Positions 30,932-41,640 of a stretch of 64,000 nt of DNA are shown here, one piece after another. A model generated the notes under the pieces. That model saw nothing but the letters and a program-made list of their open reading frames with translations, had not been told where the DNA came from and made no database searches. The position numbers were made by a program, and so were the translations under genes. This DNA is from Blastocladiella emersonii ATCC 22665 (lineage: Eukaryota; Blastocladiomycota; Blastocladiomycetes; Blastocladiales; Blastocladiaceae): positions 895,501-959,500 of the forward strand of contig JANHCV010000005.1 of the NCBI GenBank assembly GCA_025594325.1, read 5' to 3'. The first letter of the stretch is position 1, and each line of letters opens with the position of its first letter.

Positions 30932-32158
30932 TCACGTAGTGCCGGGCAGCTCAGTACCTTCAAGCAAGAGCGCGCGCCACGTTGGCTCGTCGCGTTGCTT
31001 CCAAAGCTTGGCCACAAACGCACCCTCCCCACGTGCAATTGCAGCACCAACGATATGGCTGCAGGCCTCAGTTTGAATGTAACCGTCGCGGTCAAGAAGC
31101 TCGAGCTCGCTAACCGGTAAATCGTCATCAAACCGGCGAATAATCTGACTGCAAAAGCCATGAAAGTTGCTGAACATGCAAGGTTGAAGCGGCAGGGCAG
31201 GAACGATGAGCTTGGGAAGCTGTCGCAGCTGTTGGAGAACGCAGCGATGGCCACAATGTCTAAGAGCAGCACTGACGTATGACGCGTGCGCAGATTGCGG
31301 CATAAGCGGCAAACTTTCGTAAAGCCATGCAAACATGGCCGCGTGATCTTCCTCGCGCCCGTGAGCCTGCAAGTACATCGAAGGAATCTCGCCAACGATT
31401 GCGAGCAGTTGAGGAACGTATACGCGGTGAGCTCCGTCGTACAAAAGCAGGGTTTGGAGCGCCAAGTAGCGCAAATCGCCGATGGCGGTGAACGCGAGAG
31501 CGTCAATCATGAGTGCCTTGTCCCATGGAACGGCCTCGGCGACAGACCCAGATGTGGTGCTGCTGGCGATACTTGCACCAAATTCCCTGCAGTGACTTGC
31601 GCCCATGAACGATGCCCAGTGGCTCCGATCCATCACAACGCCAAGAACTTGCGGGGCATGAGCAGCGAGCGCCAGGAACATGCTGCGAAATAGGTCCAAA
31701 CGGCCGTCCTTGATGGCTGCCAACATGAGGCGCAGATAGCCAAGGCCGGGATGGCACAAGGGCGGCAGGGCAGCCAAGGTGAGGGGGTCTTGCTCGGCGA
31801 GAGCTTGGAGCTGGGCTGCGTCCACGCCGCTGGTGCGAATGCGACGACAAAGCAAGCTGGCGTACCGGAAGATGAGCTTGTCAGGTGCGGCGGGAGGACC
31901 AAGGTGGAACAACCGCGCGACAAGTCCGATCGGTTGGTGTGGGCCTGCTGTGGCAGCGTCGAGGCGCGCAATCAGGCGCAGCACCCACGAGTGCCAGACG
32001 AGGTCGTCGCGCGTCGTGCTGCCAAGAACGGTAGTCGCCGCAGCAAGCGAGCTGCGCGGCTTGCAGAGTCGGACCACGTCGATGAGCAGCTCGGGGGGTA
32101 AATCCGCAAGAACGCGTATGGGCGGGCCCGGTTCCTCAGGTTGCATGAGGTTACACAT
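30932..32158 (-). CDS. Family gene A', N-terminal part (right arm)
   Basis: Mirror copy of gene A, 408 residues from the family-type ATG; the frame stays open upstream to 32611. The same 67-nt candidate intron lies at 30891-30957 and, as on the left, does not restore the downstream frame. Its upstream module (TATA box 32730-32736, GACGCGTC 32779-32786) faces the start of the TmcB-like gene across the outer repeat boundary, so the two promoters are back to back. Confidence 0.6.
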   Translation of the reverse strand: MCNLMQPEEPGPPIRVLADLPPELLIDVVRLCKPRSSLAAATTVLGSTTRDDLVWHSWVLRLIARLDAATAGPHQPIGLVARLFHLGPPAAPDKLIFRYASLLCRRIRTSGVDAAQLQALAEQDPLTLAALPPLCHPGLGYLRLMLAAIKDGRLDLFRSMFLALAAHAPQVLGVVMDRSHWASFMGASHCREFGASIASSTTSGSVAEAVPWDKALMIDALAFTAIGDLRYLALQTLLLYDGAHRVYVPQLLAIVGEIPSMYLQAHGREEDHAAMFAWLYESLPLMPQSAHASYVSAALRHCGHRCVLQQLRQLPKLIVPALPLQPCMFSNFHGFCSQIIRRFDDDLPVSELELLDRDGYIQTEACSHIVGAAIARGEGAFVAKLWKQRDEPTWRALLLEGTELPGTT

Positions 32159-32800
32159 TGCGTTTGGTGACGGGCGTTGACAATGGGAGGAGAGAAGGGG
32201 GACGGTCGTGGTGGCAGCAACATGTTCCCCCAGCCGCCCACTCAGCCACTCGCCCTCAACGCACACGCTCAATAGAAACAAGCAACACGTCCCTCGATCC
32301 GGGCAGCACGACAACACAAAGTAGCAAGGGAGAGAGGGGAGAGACGCAACAATAGTCCGCATTGAGTGCGCGCCGCCGCGAGGGGGCGGCGCTGCAGCAT
32401 ATTGCACTGAATAGAATGTCCCCGCTGTGGCCGCTTTCACTGTCGTCGTGGACAGCGACCGACTTGCTGGTGCCACACGTCCACCCGTGTTCCGCATCAG
32501 TCCCCTCGAGAGGAGGCCGACGGCCGAGGAACAGACGGGCCTCTGCAAGAGGAGCGCGCCTGAGCTCTCGCTCAAGGCGCGCAGGACATCGGGGTTCGAG
32601 GACCTTCCCAAAGGGCAGTGACGGGTGCGAGCAACGAGTCGTGCTCCGTACGTTCGCCTTTTATGCTGCTAGTTGCATCTCTCCTTTAGGGTCAGAGAGA
32701 GCGAGGGGTGGGCGGGGCGATCCGCCGAGATTTATAGCGGATCAGAGCCGAACATCAGCTGATCACCCGCGTGACCGCGACGCGTCTCCCATGTCTCGCG

Positions 32801-32967
32801 CCCACGCAAGCGCGACGCGTCGACCAGCGAGCCAATCGAGGACCGCCGACACGGAGGCGGCATGCCGCCCCTCGACGCGTTGTTCGCGCCACAGCGAAGC
32901 CCGAAGCCTACGACTCTCCGCCCACCAACTCCATGCAATCTGATCGCCCCCATCGATCCTCTACACC
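32801..32967 (+). promoter_or_regulatory. Short upstream region of the TmcB-like gene, just outside the right arm
   Basis: Unique sequence of 167 bp between the arm end and the TmcB-like ATG. GACGCGTCG occurs at 32814-32822 and CGACGCGTTG near 32873. On the far side, ACGCGTCG at 3611-3618 lies just outside the left arm, so both outer boundaries have this octamer within about 25 bp. Confidence 0.4.
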
Positions 32968-35900
32968 ATGAATCAACCCAGTGAAAATGACGCTAGCGGC
33001 GGTGCCGAGTCGTCCGGGCGGGCCATGCTGGTCGACGACGACCTCGGGGCGCTCGAGGCGACCGAGCAGCCTGACCTGACCGTCGAGAAGGTCCTCGCGT
33101 CCATCAAGAACGGGCTGTTTGGCGTCCTCTTCGTCGTCATCAAGGAGAGCACCGTGACGCCGTTCATGGTCGTCGTGTCCATGGTCATCGACATCTTCCA
33201 GGTCTTCTCGTTCACGTTCAACTTCAACTGGGACGCTAACACCAACTGGTTCCAGTCCGTCATCAACGGGCTCGCGCTCGACGACGCGGTGCTCCGCATG
33301 AACGGCCAAGTGTCGTTCTACCTCATGCTCTCGGTGCTCTCCATCACGTTCCTTAACGCCGCCTACGTGGGCTACTCGTTCTACCGAAATCATATTCGGT
33401 ACGCGCGCGACCGCTCGTCGTCGCCACATGGTCCCGCGTTGACTGACGCCCTTCACCTCGACCATATAGGTTCATCTGGACGCTCAAGACGCTGCGCACG
33501 CTGCTCACGCTGTGCTCGACCGTGCTCTACATCCCCATCGTGGGCGTGTTCGCCGAGAACATTGTCTCGTGCAAGGCGGCAACGGGCGAGTCTGTCTCGT
33601 GCTTCTCGGGCAACTACCTTCCAGTACGCTTTACTGCCTCGTGTACGCCCCCACCAAGGACAGACTGACTCGTACCCTCGACGTGTAGACCACCATCATC
33701 GCCATCACGCTCGGCGTCATCTTCATCATCCTGACCTTCATCGTCACAGCCACCTTCTTCGAGCAGGAGGCCGGCGGCAAGGACATTCTCGCGCGGCCGC
33801 ACGCGCGCGCCGACCTGCTGCACACGGCGATCCGGACGTACCTGACCATCATCTTCTCGGTGCTGCAGCAAAACTCGAGCCAGACGGCGGCGCTGCACTC
33901 GCTCAAGGAGTGGGAGTTGTGGCTGCTCGTCATCTCGGTCGTCGTCGGCTCGAGCGCATCAACGTTCATGTTCGCCTACTACATGCCGTACTACCGGTAC
34001 CGGTACGTGGTGCTGCAGACGGCGCTGCTCGCGGCTTGGAACTTCTCAAGCCTCGTCCTGCTCTACTGGAACATCCGGCCGAGTGCGCGCGTCGAAATGG
34101 GCATCCTCTACTTCGTGTTCGCGCCCGTCTACGTGCTCCTCGTCGTGTCGCTCCAGTTTGTTCGCCGGCGATGGCTGCTGGTCACGGACGTGCGGCAGCT
34201 GTCGGACCCGCTGTCCATCGAGCTCAAGGCGCGCATCCACCTCGAGGAGAAGGGCCTGCTGTTCAAGCTCAACGACACGCAGGTCGCCGACACAGCCGGT
34301 GCGCCGACCCCGCTCAACGACCTCGCCACGTTCGAGAAGGTCAAGGACATCAACGCCATGTGGGCCGACGCGGCGCGCCGGATGCCCGACAACGCGCTGC
34401 TGTACCTGTTCTGGGCCGAGTTCTACCTCATTACGCTGCGCAACAAGCACATGGCGCTCACGTACTACGGGCGGTCCGAGGAGAAGTCGTCGGCGCTCGA
34501 CGTGCAGTTCCTTGTATTCCGCCGCCGCAAGATCCTGTCGTCCGAGAACGCGGGCGCGGGCGACGCCATCAACCTGATCGCGTACGAGCAGCACCTCAAC
34601 ATGGCGACGCGGTACCAGTCCAACGTGACGCGGTCGCAGATCAAGTTCTGGGGCGAGCTGCTCAAGAAGACGCCCGACATGGCGCGCCTGCACGTCCTGG
34701 CCGACTCGATCTCGGACGGCATCTCCAAGGCCCAGGACAACTACATCCGCGTGCTCAAGATCAACCCGGGGTCGGCGCAGGTGCTGCGCATGTACGCCGC
34801 GTTCCTCATCGAGATCATGAACGACCACAAGAACGGGCGCGAGCTGCAGGAGCGCGCCGACGATCTTGACGAGCATGGCGAGGGCGAGGACGGTGACGGA
34901 GACGAGGAGGGCGCCGACATCGACCTGTTCAACGACCAGAACTCGGTCATCACCATCTCGGGCGCCTACGAGACGGTCGGCAAGATCCTGCACGTCAACA
35001 ACAAGGCGCTGTCGCTGCTCGGGTACCGCCGTGGCGAGCTGCTCAATCAGAACATCACCACCATCATCCCCGAACCGTTTGCCGAGCCGCACGACGCCTT
35101 CATGCGCCGGTACCTCGAGACGGGCTTCTCCAAGATCGTCGAGCGCACGCGCAAGGTCCTCGCGCGCCAGCGCACCGGCTACCTGATCCCCGTCATGCTC
35201 GCCGTCAAGCAGGTCAACCGCAACAAGACGACCGCGTTCCTCGGCGTGCTCAAGCCCCTGCACAGCGAGGAAGACTTCATCATGATGGTGCGCTAGAAGT
35301 GCCTCGGAACCGTGGTCTGCATCCGCTGACACCCTGCGTCGTGTAGGACGAGCGCGAGAACACGACGGGCTTCACCGAGGGCGTCACGAAATGGTTCCAG
35401 GTGCACCCGCGCGAGCTCGAGGGTGGCAACCTGCACATCTCGCAGATCCTGCCGCGATACCGCGAGCTGCACGAGCAGTACAAGAGCCGCAACGGCGCCA
35501 CGACCAACTTCTCGACCAAGGACGGCCGCATCCGCCAGATCGAGGTCCAGATGTCCGTGACCGAGCTCCCGCGACCCGACGGCACGGCGGGAGTGCTGCG
35601 CATGACCATGGCCGTCTTCCGCGTGAGCGAGGACGTGGTCGTCAAGTCCGAGGCCATGCTCGCCGGCGGCAGCGACAGCCAGATCCTCGAGGGCATGAGC
35701 ACGCCGGGCAGCATCGCCCACGAGAGCGTCGCGTCGACCAACCTCTCGCGCAAGCGCGACATACCCATGGGTTTCATGGACGACGCCGAGGCAGGCAGCA
35801 GCTCGTCGAGCCTGGACCGCGGCAGCGGGAGCAAGGACGGTGCCGGCGGCGGTAACGAGGGCGGCGCCGGGAAGCGTCGGCGCGCGCCGTCCGAGGCGGG

Positions 35901-38058
35901 CCAGTCGGTCGCCCGCTCGTCGCGGTCTGCGGCCAGCTCCGGCGCCAGCGGCAGCTCGCCCGAGTTCGTCAAGTCCGTGCTGATCCGCAAGAACATCATT
36001 GTGACCAAGAACCTGCGGTGGTTGAGACTCTCGTTCGTTTCGGCGATCCTGATCCTCGTCGGCCTCGCGATCCGCGGCCACCTCGTCACAATTGGGTTGT
36101 ACGAGCAGCACGCGACGCGGCTCATCCAGATCGCCAGCGAGCACACGCTCGGCCAGCTCATGATCTCGGTTGCGTACGCGGTGCGGACGCTCGACCTCGT
36201 CAACGGCGGGCAGATCGCGAGCACGGGCGCAGCGGCCGCGCGCACCTGGGCGACGGGCCAGCTCTCGACCGCGCTCGCGCAGATGCAGAACACGGTCCAG
36301 ACCCTCTCCTCATCGCTCAGCAACGACGCCTTCTACACGCAGTACTACACACTGTCCAAGGTGGCCGTATCCGAGTTCAGCGCCGCGGGCAACTCGACCG
36401 TCACGCTTGGGCTGCTCGACGCCGTCAACCGGGTCCAGTCGACCGCGTCGCTCATTCTCGCGTCGCCGACGTTCCCGCTCCAGCGGCACGTCGACTTCGT
36501 CGCGTACAACGGCCCGCTGATCCTGCCGACGGCGCTCAGCAACCACACGGACGCGTTCCGGTCGACGTTTACGCTCATCGCGCAGGCGCTCAACGTCGAG
36601 ATCGGCGTCGCCATGATGCCCATCGCGTTGTACCTGCTGACCGTGTTCCTGCTGATCCGGCCTATCTACACGACGATCCAGCACGAGCGCGACGGGTTCC
36701 TCGCCATGTTCGGCTCAATCCCGCGGCACGTCGTCAAGGCGATCCAGGAGCAGTGGGTGCGGCGGTACGAGAAGATGATGGGCGACGGCGAGGACCAGCA
36801 GAGCCAGAGCGCGCTGACCAACGCGGTGCTCGGCACGCTCGTCGGCGGCAACAAGAGCATCTCGGCCGCGTCGCTGCCCGGGGCTAGCGGGCTGTACGAA
36901 CTCGCTGCGAGCCGCAAGAGCTCGCTCGCCGCGGCCGCCGCAGGCCGCCGCGTCAGCACCTTCAACGACACGTCCGCTGCGACGCAGCTCGCGCAGAGCC
37001 GCGACCGGCCGCTCCTGCAGCGGATCGCGGCGTGGATCGGGTTCCTGCGCGCACAGGTCATGCAGGCCGTGCACCGCAAGTACCTGATGATGTTCGTGCT
37101 GACAGTCGCGTACTTTGTCGCGTCGTCGCTCATGGCGTTCGACTTCCAGTCCACGGCGCTGTCGCAGAGCGAGGAGGTCAAGTGGAGCACGCGCATCTCG
37201 GTCCTCGCGCGCCAGGTCACGTACTACACGCGCGAGGCCGTCGCGTCGCCGCCGTCCCCGTTCACGCCGAAACTGTACGTGCTCGGCGAGCTAAAGGCGC
37301 TCAACGACGAGATTGGCCAGATCACGCAGGCGCTCATCTACGGCAATGCGACCATGGGCGTCGCGGGCGTGACGGGATCGCCTGAATCCGACATCAACGT
37401 CATATTTCTCTCCAACGCATGGTACGCGACGATAACTGCATGTTTGGAGAACGAAACTGACTGCACTTATCGTCTGGCAGCATCTCTTCGGCGGCAAGCG
37501 GCTGCTCGACATTTGCAAACGGCGTGCTCTCGAGCGGGCTGTACTCTGGCCTCGTGTAAGATTCCTTCTGCCATCACTTACGGGCCCATTCTCACCGGAG
37601 CGACCGTGTAGTGAGTACCAATCGCTGGTCGCCCAGGCCATCGAGGTGCTCTCGACCCAGACGTTGGCCATGGCGGCCCTCGACACGAGCGATCCGTTCG
37701 CGACGCTGTGGCAGTTCGACTACGTGCACTTCCCGCCGATTCTCAACGCTGTCGGCAAGCTGTACCTGGGCAAGTCGACGGATGGACTCGCGTCATTCTA
37801 TCGGGTTCGTAATGCTCGCACGCGGCGGTCGATGGCCGCGGTTGATGGCCGTGGCTGCTCACACTCGCGAACGTGTAGATACACTTGATCCTGACGGTCA
37901 TCTACGCGGCCGTGATGCTGATCCTGTACCTCGTCTACTACCGCCCGCACATCACGCAGCTCGGCTCATCGATCATGCGGAAACACGTCATGCTGTTCCT
38001 CATCCCGACGGACGTGATCACCAACGTCGAGTCGATCCAGCGGTACCTGCGATCGTGA
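32968..38058 (+). CDS. TmcB-like giant PAS/transmembrane protein
   Basis: Exons 32968-33398, 33470-33623, 33689-35287, 35347-37421, 37481-37555, 37612-37804, 37879-38058; 1,568 residues. The N-terminal part has several helices (FMVVVSMVIDIFQVFSFTF, IAITLGVIFIILTFIVTATF, MGILYFVFAPVYVLLVV). A cytoplasmic stretch with TPR-like helices follows, then a PAS domain near residues 655-760 (GAYETVGKILHVNNKALSLL, GYRRGELLNQNITTIIPEP). A second membrane half has helices at LSFVSAILILVGLAI, IGVAMMPIALYLLTVFLLI, YLMMFVLTVAYFVASSLMAF and a last one near the C-terminus. The architecture matches Dictyostelium TmcB/TmcC ('tiny macrocysts') relatives, expanded in zoosporic fungi as I recall. A sensory role is inferred. 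Donors GTGCGC, GTAAGA and GTTCGT are the less certain splice choices. Confidence 0.82.
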
Positions 38059-38248
38059 AGGCTGTACAGGTCTGCGAATAACATACCAATAGACACTCAT
38101 TTTTGGCAAAGAGGATCAATCAGGCCTTGGATCACGGCGGAAACGCGACGGTCGTCGGCACGAGGCTCGCTTGTCCGCCACGGTTACCCGCGGCTCTCTC
38201 TCTCTCTACTCGAAACTACCAGACAACGGTAGCCCCATGAACTAGGCC

Positions 38249-39997
38249 ATGTCACACTTGATGCAATCTGTACTGCGCACTTATGTTCGCCGATTGACGA
38301 CAATCCGGGGGCCGCGTCGATGCTACCACGATGCTCGGGTCAGCGTCGACACCATCTTTGCGCCAGCGACGGCGCCCGGCCGTGCCGGTGTCGCCGTGAT
38401 CCGCGTTTCCGGTCAGGATGCTTTTAACGTATGGCGCGCAACGTCTTTCGGCCCCATCTTAAGCGATCTCTTGCTGAATGTGCATCCCGCCAGGTTTTCT
38501 CCCGAATGACGGCGCGCTCAAGCCCGCCGACTCCGCGAACCATGACCGTCGCTGCGCTGCGGCACCCGGAAACCCGGACGCTCCTCGATCGCGCCATGGT
38601 GGTCGCTTTCCAGGCGCCCAAGTCGTTCACGGGTGAGGACACGGTTGAGATCCACGCGCACGGCGGGCCGGCCGTTGTCAAGGGCCTCCTCGGCGCGCTC
38701 GCTGCGATCCCCGGGTTTCGAGCAGCGGATCGAGGTGAGTTTGCTGAGCGGTGCGTTTGAGTCTACTCAACGTCCCCAACTCAGCATGCTAACGCTCGCT
38801 CACGGCATGCGGTAGCGCCTTTATGAACGGCAAGCTCGACCTGACCGAGGTCGAGGGGCTCAAGGACCTGGTGCAGGCCGAGACCGAGGCGCAGCGGCAA
38901 CTGGCGCTTCGACAAGCCGATGTACGCGGACCTCACTCGCCGGTGGCTGGCGGGAGTCGATGCTGACGCACGCTGAACGTAGGGAGAGCTCGGCCGGCTG
39001 TACGAGGACTGGCGCAAGCGCATCGTGCAGTCCATGGGGCACATCGAGGCCATGATCGACTTTGGCGAGGACGAGCAGTTTGAGGACGGGATCTGGGACA
39101 CGAGTACGCATTTCTCCGCCGTTCCGGGAGGTCGAAGCGACAGCGACACTGACGCTTCACGTCGTCCTTGGTGTAGCGCGCTCCCGGATACTCGCGCTGC
39201 GCGGCGAGATCGAGTCGCACCTCAACGACGGCCGGCGCGGCGAGGTGATCCGCAACGGGATCCGCGTCACGCTGTTCGGTCCCGTGAACGCGGGCAAGTC
39301 GTCGATGCTCAACTACCTCGCGCGGCGGCACGTCGCCATTGTCTCGGAAGAGCCGGGCACCACGCGCGACATCATCGAGACCACCATCGACGTGGCCGGG
39401 TTCCCCGTGATCCTCAGCGACACGGCCGGGATGCGCGCGGGCGCGGGGAAAGTGGAGGCGGTCGGAATTCAACTCGCGCGGCAGCGGCTCGCGTCGGACA
39501 CGGACCTGCGGATCGCGCTCGTCGACCTCGAGCGCGACGTGCCGCGGCAGCTCGCGGACCTCGGCGCGCTCGTCACAAGCGACACCATGGTGGTCCTGAA
39601 CAAGGTCGACCGCGTGTCCCGTGACGACGGCGATGCGACCGTCGTCGACCAAGCCGTGGCTCACTGCCGTGCGCTGACGCCACACGTTGCCGTCACGTCG
39701 ATTGCCGCGGGTGACGGCATGGACGAGTTTGTGCGCGTGCTCGGCCAGCTCCTCAACTCGCTGTACGGCGTCGTCGTCGACAGCGGCGCAGGTCCGGTAC
39801 TTACGAACGAGCGGCAGCGCAACCACCTGCAGTCGTGCGTGCAGGCGCTCGACCGGTTCCTCGCGCACGAGGACGACGTGGTGATGGCGGCCGAGGAGCT
39901 GCGGCTGGCCGCGCTGTGCATCGGTCGGATCGGCGGGCTGGTCGACACGGAGCAGGTGCTGGATGTCATCTTCCGCGACTTCTGTATTGGCAAGTGA
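38249..39997 (+). CDS. MSS1: Mitochondrial tRNA-modification GTPase MSS1 (MnmE/GTPBP3)
   Basis: Partner of MTO1 in modifying the wobble uridine of mitochondrial tRNAs. Exons 38249-38428, 38494-38750, 38816-38921, 38983-39103, 39177-39997; 494 residues. Basic, acid-free leader ([20 protein letters not shown]) fits mitochondrial import. The N-terminal folate-binding domain reads [20 protein letters not shown] and [19 protein letters not shown]; the helical part [20 protein letters not shown]; the G domain [30 protein letters not shown]. The protein ends in CIGK, the conserved catalytic Cys motif. Intron 1 has donor GTATGG, supported because removal restores DAFN-VFSR and the downstream frame. 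Confidence 0.93.
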
Positions 39998-40017
39998 AAT
40001 GAACTGAATAGATAGTG

Positions 40018-41316
40018 TTACGCGTCCTCGGCAGCAGCGTCATCGCCTCCGCCGTCCCCGCTCCCGTCGCCGCCGCGAGACCGCGCGAGGTCACGCTGCT
40101 CGGCGAGCGCTTCGGACGCGAGTGCGGCGGCTTCGGCCTCGGCCTGGGCCTTTTGCTGCGCGGCGAGCTCCTCGCGGGCGCGCTCGTTCTGCACGCGGAC
40201 CTGCTCGCCCTCCTCGCGCTCGTCGGCGGCGATGGGCTCCTTGTCAAGGATCTGGACCTGCGGCAGGCGGTAGATGACGTTGAGGCGGTAGCTTTCCTGC
40301 TCGCAGATCGGGTTCTCTACAGGCAGGTGTGGGCGTGAGATTGGGTCGTGGGGCGGGCACGGCGAAATGGGTACCCTGGAGGTTGAGGCGGAGGAGCGAC
40401 TTGAGCGGTTTGAGGTGGTCGATCTCGTCAAAGTTGGCAATGTTGTTCTTGCTACAGCGGCGGCTGGGTCAGTGGGGCTCTTGGTGCGAGAAAAAGACGT
40501 CGTCATACCGGAGGTTGAGGTAGGTCAGCTTGACGAGGTTCGACTCGGCAAAGGGCAGGAGGGTCGCGATGGCGTTGTCGCGCAGGTGCAGGGTCTCGAG
40601 CGCCTCCTTGTTCTTGAGGAAGTCGAGCTCGGTGATCTGGTTGGCGGCCTAGACTTGTTCGCGTATAAGATGACGGTCGGTGCGGATCATGCGAACGAGA
40701 GCGACGTACCAGGTAAAGCCGCTTAAGCTTGGGCGCCTCCTCGATCAGGACCTTGACGAGCTTGTTCTCGCGGGCCTCGCACTGCGTCAGCTCGGGCGTG
40801 TGTGCGAGCTCGAGCTCCGCGAGCTGGTTCTCTAGTGGACGAAGCGTGGTCAGAAAAGGCGCGCGTCCACGATAGAGTCAAGGAGCACGCACTGTTAAAG
40901 TTGAGCGTGACGAGCGCCGGCCACGCCCGCGTCGCGCACGTCGCGATCTCGTTGGACGAGAGGTCGAGGTACGACAGGTACGCCTTGGACCCGAACACCT
41001 GGTCCTCGACGGCCGTGAGCTTGTTGCCCGACGTATTGAGCGACAGCAGATACTTTTGGATGGCGAGGCCGCGGTTGAGCGTCGTGAGCGCGTTGCCGGA
41101 CAGGTCCTACGGGAGAGCCGCCGTTCGTGAGAAACAAGGCACAACCAGCGAGCGTATTGCACGCACGATCACGCGGAGGTGCGGAAAGTCGGCGAGCGGG
41201 TCGACGCTCGTCAGGGACTTGCCGCTGGCGTCGAGCCGGATGAAGGCGTAGTGGAGGCCGTCGGGCGTCCGGTCGATTTGCGACACCGAGTTGGAGATGA
41301 CTTCGAGCTCTGCCAT
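40018..41316 (-). CDS. LRRC23-like leucine-rich-repeat protein of flagellar radial spokes
   Basis: Exons 41316-41167, 41106-40893, 40831-40710, 40648-40509, 40451-40375, 40316-40018; 333 residues. Six or seven SDS22-type leucine-rich repeats can be read (LDLSSNEIATCATRAWPAL, KLKRLYL, ALETLHLRDNAIATLLPF, LTYLNLR, KSLLRLNLQENPIC). The cap reads YRLNVIYRLPQVQILDKEPI, and an Ala/Glu/Arg-rich coiled tail follows. The repeat count, the opening HYAFIRLDASGKSLTSVDPL and the cap resemble LRRC23, a component of radial spoke 3 in cilia (established in animals and algae). This supports a flagellated organism. SDS22 itself or another ciliary LRR protein is the alternative. Confidence 0.75.
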
Positions 41317-41640
41317 GGCTACGTTTTCATGCGTTTCGTGCTTTCAAGAGATCGCCAGCGAGCGCAGGATGACGCGAGAGACAGGGCGCGAGACGGGGCG
41401 GAACGCGTCGCGCCACACGATCAGGTGAGTGCAGGTGGGCCCGGGTGACCACGCACGCGAAAATCGTCTCGCGTCGGCCGCGCCTCAAGGGCGCGTTCCT
41501 CTTTCCCCTCCCCTCTCCTCCCCGCCTCAACCGCGCCTCATCCGCGCTCAATGAAATCTGCCTAGCGCATCGGGACCACCGCGCACCCGCCACCCGTAAC
41601 CCCGAGCGGCCGCTCGCCCGCCCGCCAGCCGTCCATCGCC
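41317..41640. promoter_or_regulatory. 324-bp bidirectional region between LRRC23-like and RFX genes
   Basis: Single short region that must serve both genes. GGAACGCGTCGC occurs near 41400. Single half-sites resembling an RFX X-box (GTGACC near 41446, GTAACC near 41597) are present, but no complete inverted X-box was found. No TATA box is evident. Confidence 0.35.

Larger units (their letters stand above)
27200..32800. repeat. Right arm of the 5,601-bp inverted repeat
   Basis: Reverse-complement copy of the left arm, holding genes B'/C' and A' on the minus strand. The 17,976-bp spacer between the arms (9224-27199) contains four more family members and four unrelated genes. The outer end lies 167 bp before the start codon of the TmcB-like gene, so the promoter of that gene abuts the repeat. 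The inner end falls inside the last codons of C', so the final residues of the two B/C products differ (AVLNA on the left, TFLEV on the right). Confidence 0.95.

Noticed and set aside
41317-41640. RFX X-box between LRRC23-like and RFX genes
   Set aside because: Only half-sites (GTGACC, GTAACC) were found; no paired inverted half-site with the proper gap.
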